Below, one piece after another: positions 34,075 through 42,514 of a stretch of DNA of 64,000 bases. A program made the translations under genes and the position numbers. Every line of letters starts with the position of its first letter. Position 1 is the first letter of the stretch. Source of the stretch: Roseateles_C aquae (GTDB lineage: Bacteria; Pseudomonadota; Gammaproteobacteria; Burkholderiales; Burkholderiaceae_C); the NCBI RefSeq assembly GCF_032337115.1, contig NZ_JAVXZY010000009.1:124001-188000 (forward strand), read 5' to 3'. The notes under the pieces were generated by a model. It saw nothing but the letters and a program-made list of their open reading frames with translations. It had not been told where the DNA came from and did not search any database.

Positions 34075-35091
34075 CTAGTCTTCCCGTGTGCCAAGCAAGC
34101 CCTTGGGGCGGAAGATCAGGATCAGCACCATCAGCAGATACGGCAGGATGGGTGCCACCTGGGCCACGGTCAGGCGCAGCAGCGGGTAGCCAAAGCTGTC
34201 GGGCGTGATCTTGAGGCCGGCCTGCGTCAGCGCGCTGGCCAGCGAGCCGTCAATCGTCAGTGGCAGTGTCTGCAGCAGGCCGATCAGGATTGAACCGACG
34301 AAGGCCCCGGCCAGCGAACCGACTCCGCCGACCACCACCACGACAAAGATGATGGAGCCCACCGTCAGCGCCATATTCGGTTCGGTGACGAAGGTGACGC
34401 CGCCCACCACACCGGCCAGCCCGGCCAGGGCGCAGCCGCTGCCGAACACCAGCATGAAAACACGCGGCACGTTGTGCCCCAGTGCCTCGACCATCTCCGG
34501 GTGCGTCAGCGCCGCCTGGATCACCAGGCCAACGCGGGTGCGCGTCAGCATCAGCCACAGTGCCAGCAGCATCAGGAGCGCCACGCCCATCATGAACAGC
34601 CGCGTCAGCGGGAAGGTCGAGCAGGCCGCCGCCGCACACAGCGAGGCCGGCGCCGCTCCGGCCACCAGCGACAAGCCCAGCTGCGGATGCTGAACAAAGG
34701 TGAAGGCCGAGCCCTGCAGCGAGGGCGGCGGCGTGAACGGCACCGCCGTGCGCCCCCAGATCAGCTGCACGAGCTCCAGCACCACATAAGACAGGCCGAA
34801 GGTGATCAGCAGTTCGGCCACATGCCCGAACTTGTGCACCCGTCGCAGCGCCAGCCGCTCGAACAGCGCGCCCAACACCCCCACCGCCAGTGGCGCCAGC
34901 AGCAGCGCCGGCCAGAAGCCCAGCAGGCCGACCAGGCTGTAGGCGATATAGGCGCCCACCATATAGAAGCTGGCATGGGCAAAGTTCAGCACACCCATCA
35001 TGCTGAAGATCAGCGTCAGCCCCGAGCTGAGCATGAACAGCAGCAGCCCCGAGGATAGGCCGTTCAGCAGATTGATCAGGATTTGGTCCAC
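34075..35091 (-). CDS. livH: Branched-chain-type ABC transporter permease LivH
   Basis: A 338-residue inner-membrane permease with about eight to nine hydrophobic helices. LSSGLTLIFSMMGVLNFAHAS is the LivH hallmark, and the end reads LILIFRPKGLLGTRED. I start at the GTG at 35091 (VDQILINLLNGLSSG). The longest in-frame reading begins 21 codons earlier, inside the ACAGAG repeat, where it yields repeat-derived residues (SVALCLCGLL) that are not credible protein. It is separated from livK by a structured 257-bp gap. Confidence 0.93.
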   Translation of the reverse strand: MDQILINLLNGLSSGLLLFMLSSGLTLIFSMMGVLNFAHASFYMVGAYIAYSLVGLLGFWPALLLAPLAVGVLGALFERLALRRVHKFGHVAELLITFGLSYVVLELVQLIWGRTAVPFTPPPSLQGSAFTFVQHPQLGLSLVAGAAPASLCAAAACSTFPLTRLFMMGVALLMLLALWLMLTRTRVGLVIQAALTHPEMVEALGHNVPRVFMLVFGSGCALAGLAGVVGGVTFVTEPNMALTVGSIIFVVVVVGGVGSLAGAFVGSILIGLLQTLPLTIDGSLASALTQAGLKITPDSFGYPLLRLTVAQVAPILPYLLMVLILIFRPKGLLGTRED

Positions 35092-35113
35092 AAGGTGATC
35101 CGAACAAGAAAGC

Positions 35114-35140
35114 AAACCACAGAGACACAGAGCCACAGAG
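35114..35140. repeat. ACAGAGACACAGAG-type repeat, single arm
   Basis: AAACCACAGAGACACAGAG followed by CCACAGAG matches one arm of the inverted repeat at 31060-31135. No partner arm is present, so this is a partial copy. It lies just upstream of livH. Confidence 0.75.
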
Positions 35141-35224
35141 TCCGCAGGAGCCAAATCGATTCAAACCCGGGCCAGACAGGCGCGGCGTGCATCAACAGGC
35201 TCGTGACCGTGAGCAGCAGCCTGG

Positions 35225-35350
35225 GAATTTGGCGAGCAGCTGCCGTCGCGAGCGGTCGGAGGTGGCGCCGAGGCGCGCAGCCGTACTCCCGTACGGCGAG
35301 CACCACAGGCACCAGATCGGCCCGCGCAGCAGGCAGATGCCGCCAAATTC
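35225..35350. repeat. Large stem-loop spanning the livK-livH gap
   Basis: GAATTTGGCG (35225-35234) pairs with CGCCAAATTC (35341-35350). The second arm overlaps the livK stop codon. Inside is a 7-bp hairpin GCCGTAC-TCCC-GTACGGC (35280-35297) and other GC-rich complementarity. The position, between a binding-protein gene and its permease genes, suits a partial terminator or a 3' mRNA stabiliser. Confidence 0.65.
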
Positions 35351-36596
35351 AGGGGCGTTTCATTTGGCAGGAGGTGGGCGTCGACGAGACATAAGGCTCA
35401 TACGTCTTCACCGGCACCAGCGTGTAGCCGGTGTTCTCCGGGCTGTAGGGGTACTTCGCATCGGCCTTCTTCCAGACCGACAGGTACAGCGTCTGCTGCA
35501 ACTGGTGGTCGGTCTTGCGCATCTGCACCTCGCCATTGAAGCTCTTGACGCTCAGGCCTTCGAGTGCCGCCGCCACCTTGAGCGGATCGGTGCTCTTGGC
35601 ATTGGCCATGGCCTGGCCCAGCAGCGTGTAGATGTGGATGATGCTGCCGGTGTAGAAGTCGTCGTTGAACTTCTTCTTGTACTCATTGGTCCACTCGCCG
35701 ACCTGCCCACCCATGTTGTAGTGGTTGTAGGCAATCTGGTAGACCCGGTCGGCGCCCGAGGCGCCCATCGCCGTCGGCGTGCCGGTGACGCCGGCGTAGT
35801 AGGTGAAGAACTTGCCCGTATAGCCGGCCTCGTTGGCGGCCTTGATCAACAGCGAGAGATCGGACCCCCAGTTGCCGGTGATCACCGTGTCGGCGCCGCT
35901 GGCCTTGATCTTGGCGACATAGGGCGCGAAGTCGCGCACCTGGGCAATCGGGTGCAGGTCCTCGCCGACGATCTGGATGTCCGGCCGCTTGCGGGCCAGC
36001 AACTCCTTGGCGTACTTGGCCACCTGATGGCCGTGCGCATAGTTCTGGTTCAGCAGGAAGACCTTCTTGATATCGGTCTGGTCCTTCATGAAGGTGGTGA
36101 TGGCCTCCATCTTCATCGAGGTATCGGCATCCATGCGGAAGTGCCAGTAGCTGCACTTGCTATTGGTCAGGTCCGGGTCTACGGCCGAGTGGTTCAGGAA
36201 CAGGATTTCCTTGCCTGGGTTGCGCTCGTTGTGCTTGTTGATGGCGTCGACCAGTGCCAGCGCCACACCCGAGCCATTGCCCTGGGTGACGTAGCGCACG
36301 CCCTGATCGATGGCCGACTTCAGCGCGTTCAGCGACTCGGCTGGGCTCAGCTTGTTGTCGATCGGCACGATCTCGAATTTCACGCCGGCCGGATTGCTCT
36401 TGTTGAACTTCTCGGCAAAGAACTGGAAGCTCTTCACCTGGTTCTGCCCCACCGGCCCCATCAGGCCGGAGAGCGGATCGATCCAGGCGATCTTGACGGT
36501 CTCGCCCTTCTGCGCCATGGCGGCGCCGGCGCTCAACAGCAGGGCTGTCGCCATTGCCAGGCTGGTGGCTACGGGGGTTCGCTGGGTCTTGTGCAT
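35349..36596 (-). CDS. livK: Branched-chain-type ABC transporter substrate-binding protein LivK
   Basis: A 415-residue periplasmic binding protein with a Sec signal peptide (ATSLAMATALLLSAGAAMAQ). The mature start VKIAWIDPLSGLMGPVGQNQ and the later YVTQGNGSGVALALVDAINK fit the peripla_BP_6 class. The ATG at 36596 has AAAGGAG seven bases upstream, a strong site. It is the first gene of livK-H-M-G-F and probably has its own promoter in the 123-bp gap after the acyl-CoA ligase. A 12-bp palindrome GCGCTGCAGCGC lies at 36691-36702. The ligand is unknown. Confidence 0.94.
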   Translation of the reverse strand: MHKTQRTPVATSLAMATALLLSAGAAMAQKGETVKIAWIDPLSGLMGPVGQNQVKSFQFFAEKFNKSNPAGVKFEIVPIDNKLSPAESLNALKSAIDQGVRYVTQGNGSGVALALVDAINKHNERNPGKEILFLNHSAVDPDLTNSKCSYWHFRMDADTSMKMEAITTFMKDQTDIKKVFLLNQNYAHGHQVAKYAKELLARKRPDIQIVGEDLHPIAQVRDFAPYVAKIKASGADTVITGNWGSDLSLLIKAANEAGYTGKFFTYYAGVTGTPTAMGASGADRVYQIAYNHYNMGGQVGEWTNEYKKKFNDDFYTGSIIHIYTLLGQAMANAKSTDPLKVAAALEGLSVKSFNGEVQMRKTDHQLQQTLYLSVWKKADAKYPYSPENTGYTLVPVKTYEPYVSSTPTSCQMKRP

Positions 36597-36719
36597 CGTT
36601 GTCTCCTTTATTGCTTTGACTAAGGCGTGCAAATCAGCGGTGGGTGAAGGGGGTGGCGCTCTTACAGCGGCAGGCTTGGCTCTGATGGCAGCGCTGCAGC
36701 GCGGTATCGCCTGATATAG

Positions 36720-38378
36720 CTAACTTGGCAATGAGTGATCCTTGAACAATTCGCGCAGCTTGAGTTTCTGGATCTTGCCGGTGGCGGTGTGCGGAATCTC
36801 ATCAACAAAGACCACATCGTCCGGGATCTGCCACTTGGCGATGCGGCCCTCATAGAAGGCCAGCATCTCCTCACGGCTGAGCGCCTGACCGGGCTTTTTG
36901 ACGACCACCAGCAGCGGCCGCTCATCCCATTTGGGGTGGCGGGCCGAGATGGCCGCCGCCTCATGGACGGCCGGATGGGCCATCGCGATATTCTCCAGAT
37001 CGATGGAGCTGATCCATTCGCCGCCTGACTTGATCACGTCCTTGCTGCGGTCGGTGATCTGCATGAAGCCATCGGCGTCGATGGTGGCCACATCACCGGT
37101 CGGGAACCACTGGCCCTGGGCCACGCCTGCTGCGTCGTGGACCGGCTGCAGCGGCGAGCCCTGCTGGCCAAAATAGCTGTTGATCACCCAGTGGCCACGC
37201 ACAACCAGATTGCCGGCGCTCTGACCGTCCCAAGGCAAGGCCTGACCCTCGTCGTCGATGATGTCCATATCGACGCCATAGATCACCTTGCCCTGCTTTT
37301 CCAGCAGCCGGCGCTGCTGCTCCTGCGGCAGGGTGAGCTGCTTGGCGGTCAGGCGAGACAAGGTACCCAGCGGCGACAACTCGGTCATGCCCCAGGCATG
37401 GATCACCTCGACGCCATAGTCATCCATCAGTGTCTTCAGCATCGCCGGCGGGCAGGCCGAGCCGCCGATCACCGTGCGCTTGAAGCTGCTGAACTTCAGC
37501 TGATTGGCGCCCACGTAATTCAAGAGCCCCAGCCAGACGGTGGGCACGCCGGCGCTGAAGGTCACACCCTCGCTCTCGAACAGCTCGAACAGCGATTTGC
37601 CATCCAGATGCGGCCCCGGCATCACCAGCTTGCAGCCGACGATGGCGCTGCTGTAGGGCAGCCCCCAGGCATTGACGTGGAACATTGGCACCACCGGCAG
37701 GATCACATCCTTGCGCGAGCAATCCATCGCATCCGGCAGCGCCGAGGCAAAGGCGTGCAGCACGGTGGAACGGTGGCTGTAGACGGCGCCCTTGGGATGG
37801 CCGGTTGTGCCCGAGGTGTAGCAGATGCTGGAGGCGGCGTTCTCGTCGAACTGCGGCCAGTCATAATGCCCATCTTCTGCGGCCAGCAGCTCTTCGTAGC
37901 AGAGCAAGTTGGGCAGCGACGTTTGCGCCGGCATGTGGGCGCGGTCGGTCATCAGCACCAGATGGCGCAGCGTGCTCAAGTGCGGCGCCAGCTTCTCGAT
38001 CAGCGGCAGGAAGCTCAGGTCAAAGCACAGCAGCGCGTCCTGCGCGTCATTGGCAATCCAGGCAATCTGCTCGGGGAACAGCCGTGGGTTGATGGTGTGG
38101 CAGACCAGCTCGGAACCAGAGGCGCCGTAATAGATCTCCAGATGGCGGTAGCCATTCCAGGCCAGGGTGGCGACGCGTTCGCCGGCCTTGAGCCCCAGCC
38201 GGGCAAAGGCCTGGGCTGCCTGACGCGAGCGCAGCTCGGCGTCTTTCCAGGTATAGCGGTGCAGATCGCCTTCGACCCGCTTGCTGACGATCTCGGTATC
38301 ACCCGAGTGGCGGGCCGCATGCTGAATCAAGGACGAAATCAGCAGGGGCATGGACATCATCTGTCCCATCAGGGCCAT
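36720..38378 (-). CDS. Acyl-CoA ligase (AMP-forming, DmdB-like)
   Basis: A 552-residue ANL-superfamily enzyme that activates a carboxylic acid to its CoA thioester via an acyl-AMP. The P-loop-like motif is YTSGTTGHPKGAVYSH. The A5 motif is HAWGMTELSPLGTL, the hinge is DRSKDVIKSGGEWIS, and the C-terminal catalytic Lys is in PHTATGKIQKLKLRE. The N-terminal PLLISSLIQHAARHSGDTEIVS resembles the 3-methylmercaptopropionyl-CoA/medium-chain acyl-CoA ligase group. It lies upstream of livK in the same direction. Several in-frame Met codons lie within the first ten residues. Confidence 0.93.
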   Translation of the reverse strand: MALMGQMMSMPLLISSLIQHAARHSGDTEIVSKRVEGDLHRYTWKDAELRSRQAAQAFARLGLKAGERVATLAWNGYRHLEIYYGASGSELVCHTINPRLFPEQIAWIANDAQDALLCFDLSFLPLIEKLAPHLSTLRHLVLMTDRAHMPAQTSLPNLLCYEELLAAEDGHYDWPQFDENAASSICYTSGTTGHPKGAVYSHRSTVLHAFASALPDAMDCSRKDVILPVVPMFHVNAWGLPYSSAIVGCKLVMPGPHLDGKSLFELFESEGVTFSAGVPTVWLGLLNYVGANQLKFSSFKRTVIGGSACPPAMLKTLMDDYGVEVIHAWGMTELSPLGTLSRLTAKQLTLPQEQQRRLLEKQGKVIYGVDMDIIDDEGQALPWDGQSAGNLVVRGHWVINSYFGQQGSPLQPVHDAAGVAQGQWFPTGDVATIDADGFMQITDRSKDVIKSGGEWISSIDLENIAMAHPAVHEAAAISARHPKWDERPLLVVVKKPGQALSREEMLAFYEGRIAKWQIPDDVVFVDEIPHTATGKIQKLKLRELFKDHSLPS

Positions 38379-38491
38379 GCGCAGTCTCCTGTCTTGTAGG
38401 GGGTCGCCGGGTACGACGATTAGAGACCCCTCTCAGTTCATCTTAACCCTGCCCCCAGGGCCGACAAGTCACCCTCGTTACACTGACTCTC

Positions 38492-40057
38492 ATGGTTTTC
38501 GACAGGGGTCTTGCGAGCCCGCAATTCGCTGATAACGCAGCGCCAAAGCATGCCAGCACCGACTGGACAGCACAGCTGTCCGCCGATGCACCGGCCAGCT
38601 ACACGCGACTGGGCGAGGCCTTCATCAGCCCTGTGATGCCCGAGCCGGTGCGTGATCCGCACTGGGTGGCAGCCAACCCCGACTGCGCCGCCCTGCTCGG
38701 CCTGGGCGCCGACTGGCAGACCGACAGCGCCCTGCAGCTGCTCAGCGGCAATGCCCTGCCCGCCGCCGTGCAGCCCTGGGCCAGCGTCTACAGCGGCCAC
38801 CAGTTCGGCGTCTGGGCCGGCCAGCTCGGCGATGGCCGCGCACTGCAGATCGGCGAGCTGGAGCACCAGGGTCAGCGCTGGGAGCTGCAGCTCAAGGGCG
38901 CCGGCCGCACACCCTATTCACGGATGGGCGACGGGCGCGCCGTGCTGCGCTCGTCGATACGCGAATTCCTTTGCTCCGAAGCCATGGCGGCACTGGGCGT
39001 TCCGACGACGCGGGCCTTGTGCATCACCGGCTCGCCGCATCCGGTGCGCCGCGAGGAACTGGAGAGTGCCGCCATCGTCACCCGCCTGGCGCCCAGCTTC
39101 ATCCGCTTCGGCCATTTCGAGCACTTCTCCCACAGCCAGCAGCATCAGGCCCTGCAAGAGCTGGCCGAGCACTTCATCGCCCACCATGCACCTGAATGCG
39201 CGGCCGCGCCGCAGCCGGTGGTGGCCCTGCTGGAGAAAGTCGCGCGTCAGACCGCCCAGCTGCTGGCGCAGTGGCAGGCCGTGGGCTTCTGCCATGGGGT
39301 GATGAATACCGACAATATGTCCATGTTGGGCCTGACGCTGGACTATGGCCCCTTCGGCTTTCTGGACGGCTTCAATCCCGGCCACATCTGCAACCATTCC
39401 GACAGTCAGGGTCGCTACGCCTATGCGCGCCAGCCCAATGTCGCGTTCTGGAACCTGCATGCGCTGGCCCAGGCCCTGCTGCCGCTGCTGCCGGGTTCGA
39501 GCGAAGCCGAGCGCGAGGCCGGCGGCGAGCAACTGCTAGCGGCGCTGGAGCCCTACCGCGAGGTCTTTCCGGCGGCCATGCTGGCGCAGATGCGCGCCAA
39601 GCTGGGTCTGGCCAGTGAGCAGGAGAGCGACCGCGAGCTGGTCGACGACTGGCTGCGTCTGCTGGCCGCCCACAGGATCGACTACACGATTGCCCATCGC
39701 CGGCTGAGCCGATTCGAGCTTGCTCATGAAGCCAGTGCAGTCAACGAGGCGCTGCGCGACCTCTTCATTGACCGCGCCGCTTTTGACGCCTGGGCCCTGC
39801 GCTACCGCCAGCGTTTGCAGGCCGAGGCCAGCCAGGACGGCGAGCGCCAGGCGCGGATGCTGGCCAGCAACCCGGCCGTGGTGCTGCGCAACCATCTGGC
39901 CGAGGGGGCGATTCGCCAGGCCCGCGACGGCGATTTCAATGAAGTGCAGCGATTGCTGAAAGTTTTGCGCCGCCCGTTCGACGAACCCGAACAGGCCGGC
40001 GACGCCGGCTTCCCGCCCGACTGGGCCCAAGACCTGGAAGTCTCCTGCTCATCATGA
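38492..40057 (+). CDS. selO: Protein adenylyltransferase SelO (YdiU family)
   Basis: A 521-residue pseudokinase-fold enzyme that transfers AMP to protein Ser/Thr/Tyr residues and is linked to oxidative stress. YSGHQFGVWAGQLGDGRA, KGAGRTPYSRMGDGRAVLRS and GVMNTDNMSMLGLTLDYGPF are the SelO family blocks, including the metal-binding Asn/Asp segment. It ends VSCSS, retaining the Cys near the C-terminus where the human protein has selenocysteine. The stop overlaps the msrB ATG (40054-40057). Confidence 0.95.
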   Translation: MVFDRGLASPQFADNAAPKHASTDWTAQLSADAPASYTRLGEAFISPVMPEPVRDPHWVAANPDCAALLGLGADWQTDSALQLLSGNALPAAVQPWASVYSGHQFGVWAGQLGDGRALQIGELEHQGQRWELQLKGAGRTPYSRMGDGRAVLRSSIREFLCSEAMAALGVPTTRALCITGSPHPVRREELESAAIVTRLAPSFIRFGHFEHFSHSQQHQALQELAEHFIAHHAPECAAAPQPVVALLEKVARQTAQLLAQWQAVGFCHGVMNTDNMSMLGLTLDYGPFGFLDGFNPGHICNHSDSQGRYAYARQPNVAFWNLHALAQALLPLLPGSSEAEREAGGEQLLAALEPYREVFPAAMLAQMRAKLGLASEQESDRELVDDWLRLLAAHRIDYTIAHRRLSRFELAHEASAVNEALRDLFIDRAAFDAWALRYRQRLQAEASQDGERQARMLASNPAVVLRNHLAEGAIRQARDGDFNEVQRLLKVLRRPFDEPEQAGDAGFPPDWAQDLEVSCSS

Positions 40058-40473
40058 CCAAGCCCATCAACGACCCGTCCTACCCGGTTCAGAAGAGCGA
40101 TGCCGAATGGCGCGCCGAGCTGGACACAATGCAATACCAGGTGGCCCGCCATGCGGCCACCGAGCGCGCCTTCAGCGGCAAGTACTGGGATCACTGGCAG
40201 AGCGGCCAGTACAACTGCGTCGGCTGCGGCACACCACTGTTCGAGGCCGAGACCAAGTTCGATGCCGGCTGCGGCTGGCCCAGCTACTGGGCGCCGATCA
40301 ACAGCGAGGTGGTCGAGCGCGTCGTCGACCAGAGCCATGGCATGGTGCGGGTCGAGGTGCGCTGCCAGCGCTGCGGCTCACACCTGGGCCATGTGTTCCC
40401 CGACGGACCGCAACCCACCGGCGAGCGCTTCTGCATCAACTCCGCCGCGATAGACTTCGCGCCCAAGACCTGA
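40054..40473 (+). CDS. msrB: Peptide-methionine (R)-S-oxide reductase
   Basis: A 139-residue repair enzyme reducing methionine-R-sulfoxide in proteins. Zinc Cys pairs are in CVGCGTPLF and CQRCGSHLGHVF. The catalytic Cys is in RFCINSAAIDF. Other family blocks (AFSGKYWDHW, FDAGCGWPSYW) are complete. No signal peptide, so cytoplasmic. Translationally coupled to selO; yciB follows 34 bp later. Confidence 0.96.
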   Translation: MTKPINDPSYPVQKSDAEWRAELDTMQYQVARHAATERAFSGKYWDHWQSGQYNCVGCGTPLFEAETKFDAGCGWPSYWAPINSEVVERVVDQSHGMVRVEVRCQRCGSHLGHVFPDGPQPTGERFCINSAAIDFAPKT

Positions 40474-40507
40474 GGCCTCCGCCTTGGGGCATGCCTGAAC
40501 GCGACCG

Positions 40508-41164
40508 ATGAAGCTGCTGCTCGATTTTCTGCCCCTGATCCTGTTCTTTGCCACCTTCAAGTATGCGGAAGGCGCCAAGGACTGGGCGGCGGCCTTCGCC
40601 ACCGAGCACTTCGGCTTCATGGTCTCGGGCGGCAAGGTCGGCCCCGAGGAAGCGCCGGTGCTGCTGGCCACACTGGTGGTGATGGTCGCCACCTTGACCC
40701 AGGCCGCCGTGCTCAAGCTGCGCGGCAAGAAGATCGACCTGATGCTGTGGATCAGCCTGGCGCTGGTTGTGGTGTTGGGCGGCGCAACGATCTGGTTTCA
40801 CAACGAGACCTTCATCAAGTGGAAGCCCAGCGGCCTGTACTGGGGCATGGCGCTGACCTTCCTGATCAGCGACAAGCTGTTGAAGAAAAATCTGCTCAAA
40901 AGCATGCTGGGCGCCGATATGCAGTTGCCCGAGGCGGTGTGGTCGCGGCTGAGCATGGCCTGGGTGCTGTTCTTCGGCGCGATGGGATTCCTCAATCTCT
41001 ATGTCGCCTACAACTTCACGACCTCGACCTGGGCCAATTTCAAGGTCTTCGGCACCACCGGCCTGGTGCTGCTGTTCACGCTGGCGCAAGGCCTCTATAT
41101 GAGCCGCCATCTGCCACCGCTTGAGGCCGAACAGGGCTCCAAGCCTGAGGAAAAGCAACCATGA
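40508..41164 (+). CDS. yciB: Inner-membrane septation protein A (YciB family)
   Basis: A 218-residue integral membrane protein. The start MKLLLDFLPLILFFATFKY is the YciB signature. It has about five hydrophobic segments and the block KWKPSGLYWGMALTFLISD. Family members affect cell-envelope synthesis and division in enterobacteria. The stop overlaps the bolA start (41161-41164). Confidence 0.94.
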   Translation: MKLLLDFLPLILFFATFKYAEGAKDWAAAFATEHFGFMVSGGKVGPEEAPVLLATLVVMVATLTQAAVLKLRGKKIDLMLWISLALVVVLGGATIWFHNETFIKWKPSGLYWGMALTFLISDKLLKKNLLKSMLGADMQLPEAVWSRLSMAWVLFFGAMGFLNLYVAYNFTTSTWANFKVFGTTGLVLLFTLAQGLYMSRHLPPLEAEQGSKPEEKQP

Positions 41165-41436
41165 GTGCCCCCCGCGCCTCGATGGCCGAGATCGAAGCCC
41201 GGCTGCGCGCCGCGCTCAACCCTAGCAGCCTGAGTGTGCGGGACGACAGCGCCCAGCATGCCGGCCACGCCGGCGCCCGCGAGGGCGGCCACTACACGGT
41301 GGAAATCACCAGCGAGCGCTTTACAGGCCTTCACCGAGTGGCCCGGCATCGCCTCGTATATGATTCTCTTTCCGAGCTGATGCAGCGGGGAATTCACGCG
41401 CTGGCGATTCAGGCCCGCGCCCCGGGAGAACCCTAG
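41161..41436 (+). CDS. BolA-family protein
   Basis: A 91-residue small alpha-beta protein. The N-terminus (MAEIEARLRAALNPSSLSVRDDSAQHAGH) and the segment ITSERFTGLHRVARHRLVYDSL are BolA hallmarks, including the conserved RF-x-G and His. BolA proteins partner with monothiol glutaredoxins in Fe-S handling and act in morphology and stress control. Last gene of selO-msrB-yciB-bolA; a terminator follows 20 bases later. Confidence 0.93.
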   Translation: MSAPRASMAEIEARLRAALNPSSLSVRDDSAQHAGHAGAREGGHYTVEITSERFTGLHRVARHRLVYDSLSELMQRGIHALAIQARAPGEP

Positions 41437-41457
41437 GCATCGGTGTTGTCAGCTTGT

Positions 41458-41494
41458 AGCGCCCGTAACGGCTCTCGTTGGGGCGCTTGTTTTT
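41458..41494 (+). terminator. Rho-independent terminator of the selO-msrB-yciB-bolA operon
   Basis: AGCGCCC (41458-41464) pairs with GGGCGCT (41481-41487). An inner AACG/CGTT stem extends the hairpin, and TGTTTTT follows. It isolates the bolA operon from the PPIase gene, which must have its own promoter in 41495-41551. Confidence 0.85.
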
Positions 41495-41551
41495 GTGCAT
41501 AACGCAAACCCGGTTTTTAGATGTCGCCGGTGGAGTCTGTTGAAAGGCCCA

Positions 41552-42358
41552 ATGTCCATGAAGAAGATTGTGCTCACCGCCGCCATCGCGGCCCTGTCCG
41601 CCACGCTGGCGCCCCTGTCGGCCCAGGCACAGAACATCGCGACGGTGAATGGCAAGGCCGTGCCCAAGGCACGCGCTGACCTGCTGATCAGCCAAGTCAC
41701 CAAAAATGGCCAACCGCGCACCCCTGAGCTGGAAACCCAGGTCAAGGACGAAGTCGTGCTGCGCGAAATCTTCATGCAGGAAGCCGAAAAGCGCGGCATC
41801 CCGGCCAGCGCGGATTTCAAGGCCCAGCTGGAGCTGGCTCGCCAATCGCTGCTGATCCGCGGCCTGATCGAAGACTACCGCGCCAAGAACCCGGTGACCG
41901 ACGCTGAAGCGCAAGCCGAGTACGACAAGGCCAAGGCTGCCAACAGCGGCACCGAGTACCGCGCTCGCCACATCCTGGTCGAGAAGGAAGAAGACGCCAA
42001 GGCGCTGATCAAGCAGATCAATGGCGGCGCCAAGTTCGAAGACCTGGCCTCGAAGAACTCCAAGGACCCCGGCTCTGCCGCCAACGGTGGCGACCTGGAC
42101 TGGGCCAACCCGGCCGGTTTCGTGCCCGAATTCAGCAAGGCCATGATCGCGCTGAAGAAGGGTGAGTTCACGCAAGAGCCGGTGAAGTCGCAATTCGGCT
42201 ATCACATCATCAAGCTGGAAGACACGCGTGACGCGCAGTTCCCGGCCTTCGATGACGTCAAGGCACAGATCAAGCAAAACCTGGAAAAGCAGAAGGTCGG
42301 CGAGTTCCAGAAGGAACTGAAGACCAAGGCCAAGACGGACTACAAGTTCGCAAATTAA
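41552..42358 (+). CDS. Parvulin-type peptidyl-prolyl cis-trans isomerase (periplasmic)
   Basis: A 268-residue periplasmic foldase with a Sec signal peptide (KKIVLTAAIAALSATLAPLSAQAQ). An N-terminal SurA-like helical segment is followed by the parvulin domain: YRARHILVEKEEDAKALIKQ, FEDLASKNSKDPGSAANGGD, LDWANPAGFVPEFSKAM and QFGYHIIKLED. Two ATGs (41552 and 41558) share the GAAAGG site; I list the first. Codon use and strong composition suggest high expression. Its own terminator follows. Confidence 0.93.
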   Translation: MSMKKIVLTAAIAALSATLAPLSAQAQNIATVNGKAVPKARADLLISQVTKNGQPRTPELETQVKDEVVLREIFMQEAEKRGIPASADFKAQLELARQSLLIRGLIEDYRAKNPVTDAEAQAEYDKAKAANSGTEYRARHILVEKEEDAKALIKQINGGAKFEDLASKNSKDPGSAANGGDLDWANPAGFVPEFSKAMIALKKGEFTQEPVKSQFGYHIIKLEDTRDAQFPAFDDVKAQIKQNLEKQKVGEFQKELKTKAKTDYKFAN

Positions 42359-42476
42359 GGCTGGCCCCCTACCGGCTGCGCCGGCCCCCATCCGGGGGCA
42401 CGCCCGTAGGACCGGCGGAGCCGGAGCCTCGGGCGTCGCTGGATGGGCGGTGCGCTGCGACGGTTGGTGCTGTGAG

Positions 42477-42498
42477 AACCCGCTTCGGCGGGTTTTTT
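42477..42498 (+). terminator. Rho-independent terminator of the PPIase gene
   Basis: AACCCGC (42477-42483) and GCGGGTT (42488-42494) enclose a TTCG tetraloop, and the stem runs into TTTTTT (42493-42498). The stem lies about 120 bases after the PPIase stop and just before the convergent ATPase stop. Confidence 0.88.
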
Positions 42499-42514
42499 GC
42501 TTTCTGTGCCTTGC

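Noticed and set aside
35092..35154. A longer LivH starting upstream of 35091
   Set aside because: The added residues are translated from the ACAGAG repeat and precede the normal LivH N-terminus, so they are an artefact of the open frame.
39990..40057. Selenocysteine (in-frame TGA) in SelO
   Set aside because: The C-terminal residues read VSCSS with ordinary Cys codons and the only TGA is the stop; no SECIS-like need arises.
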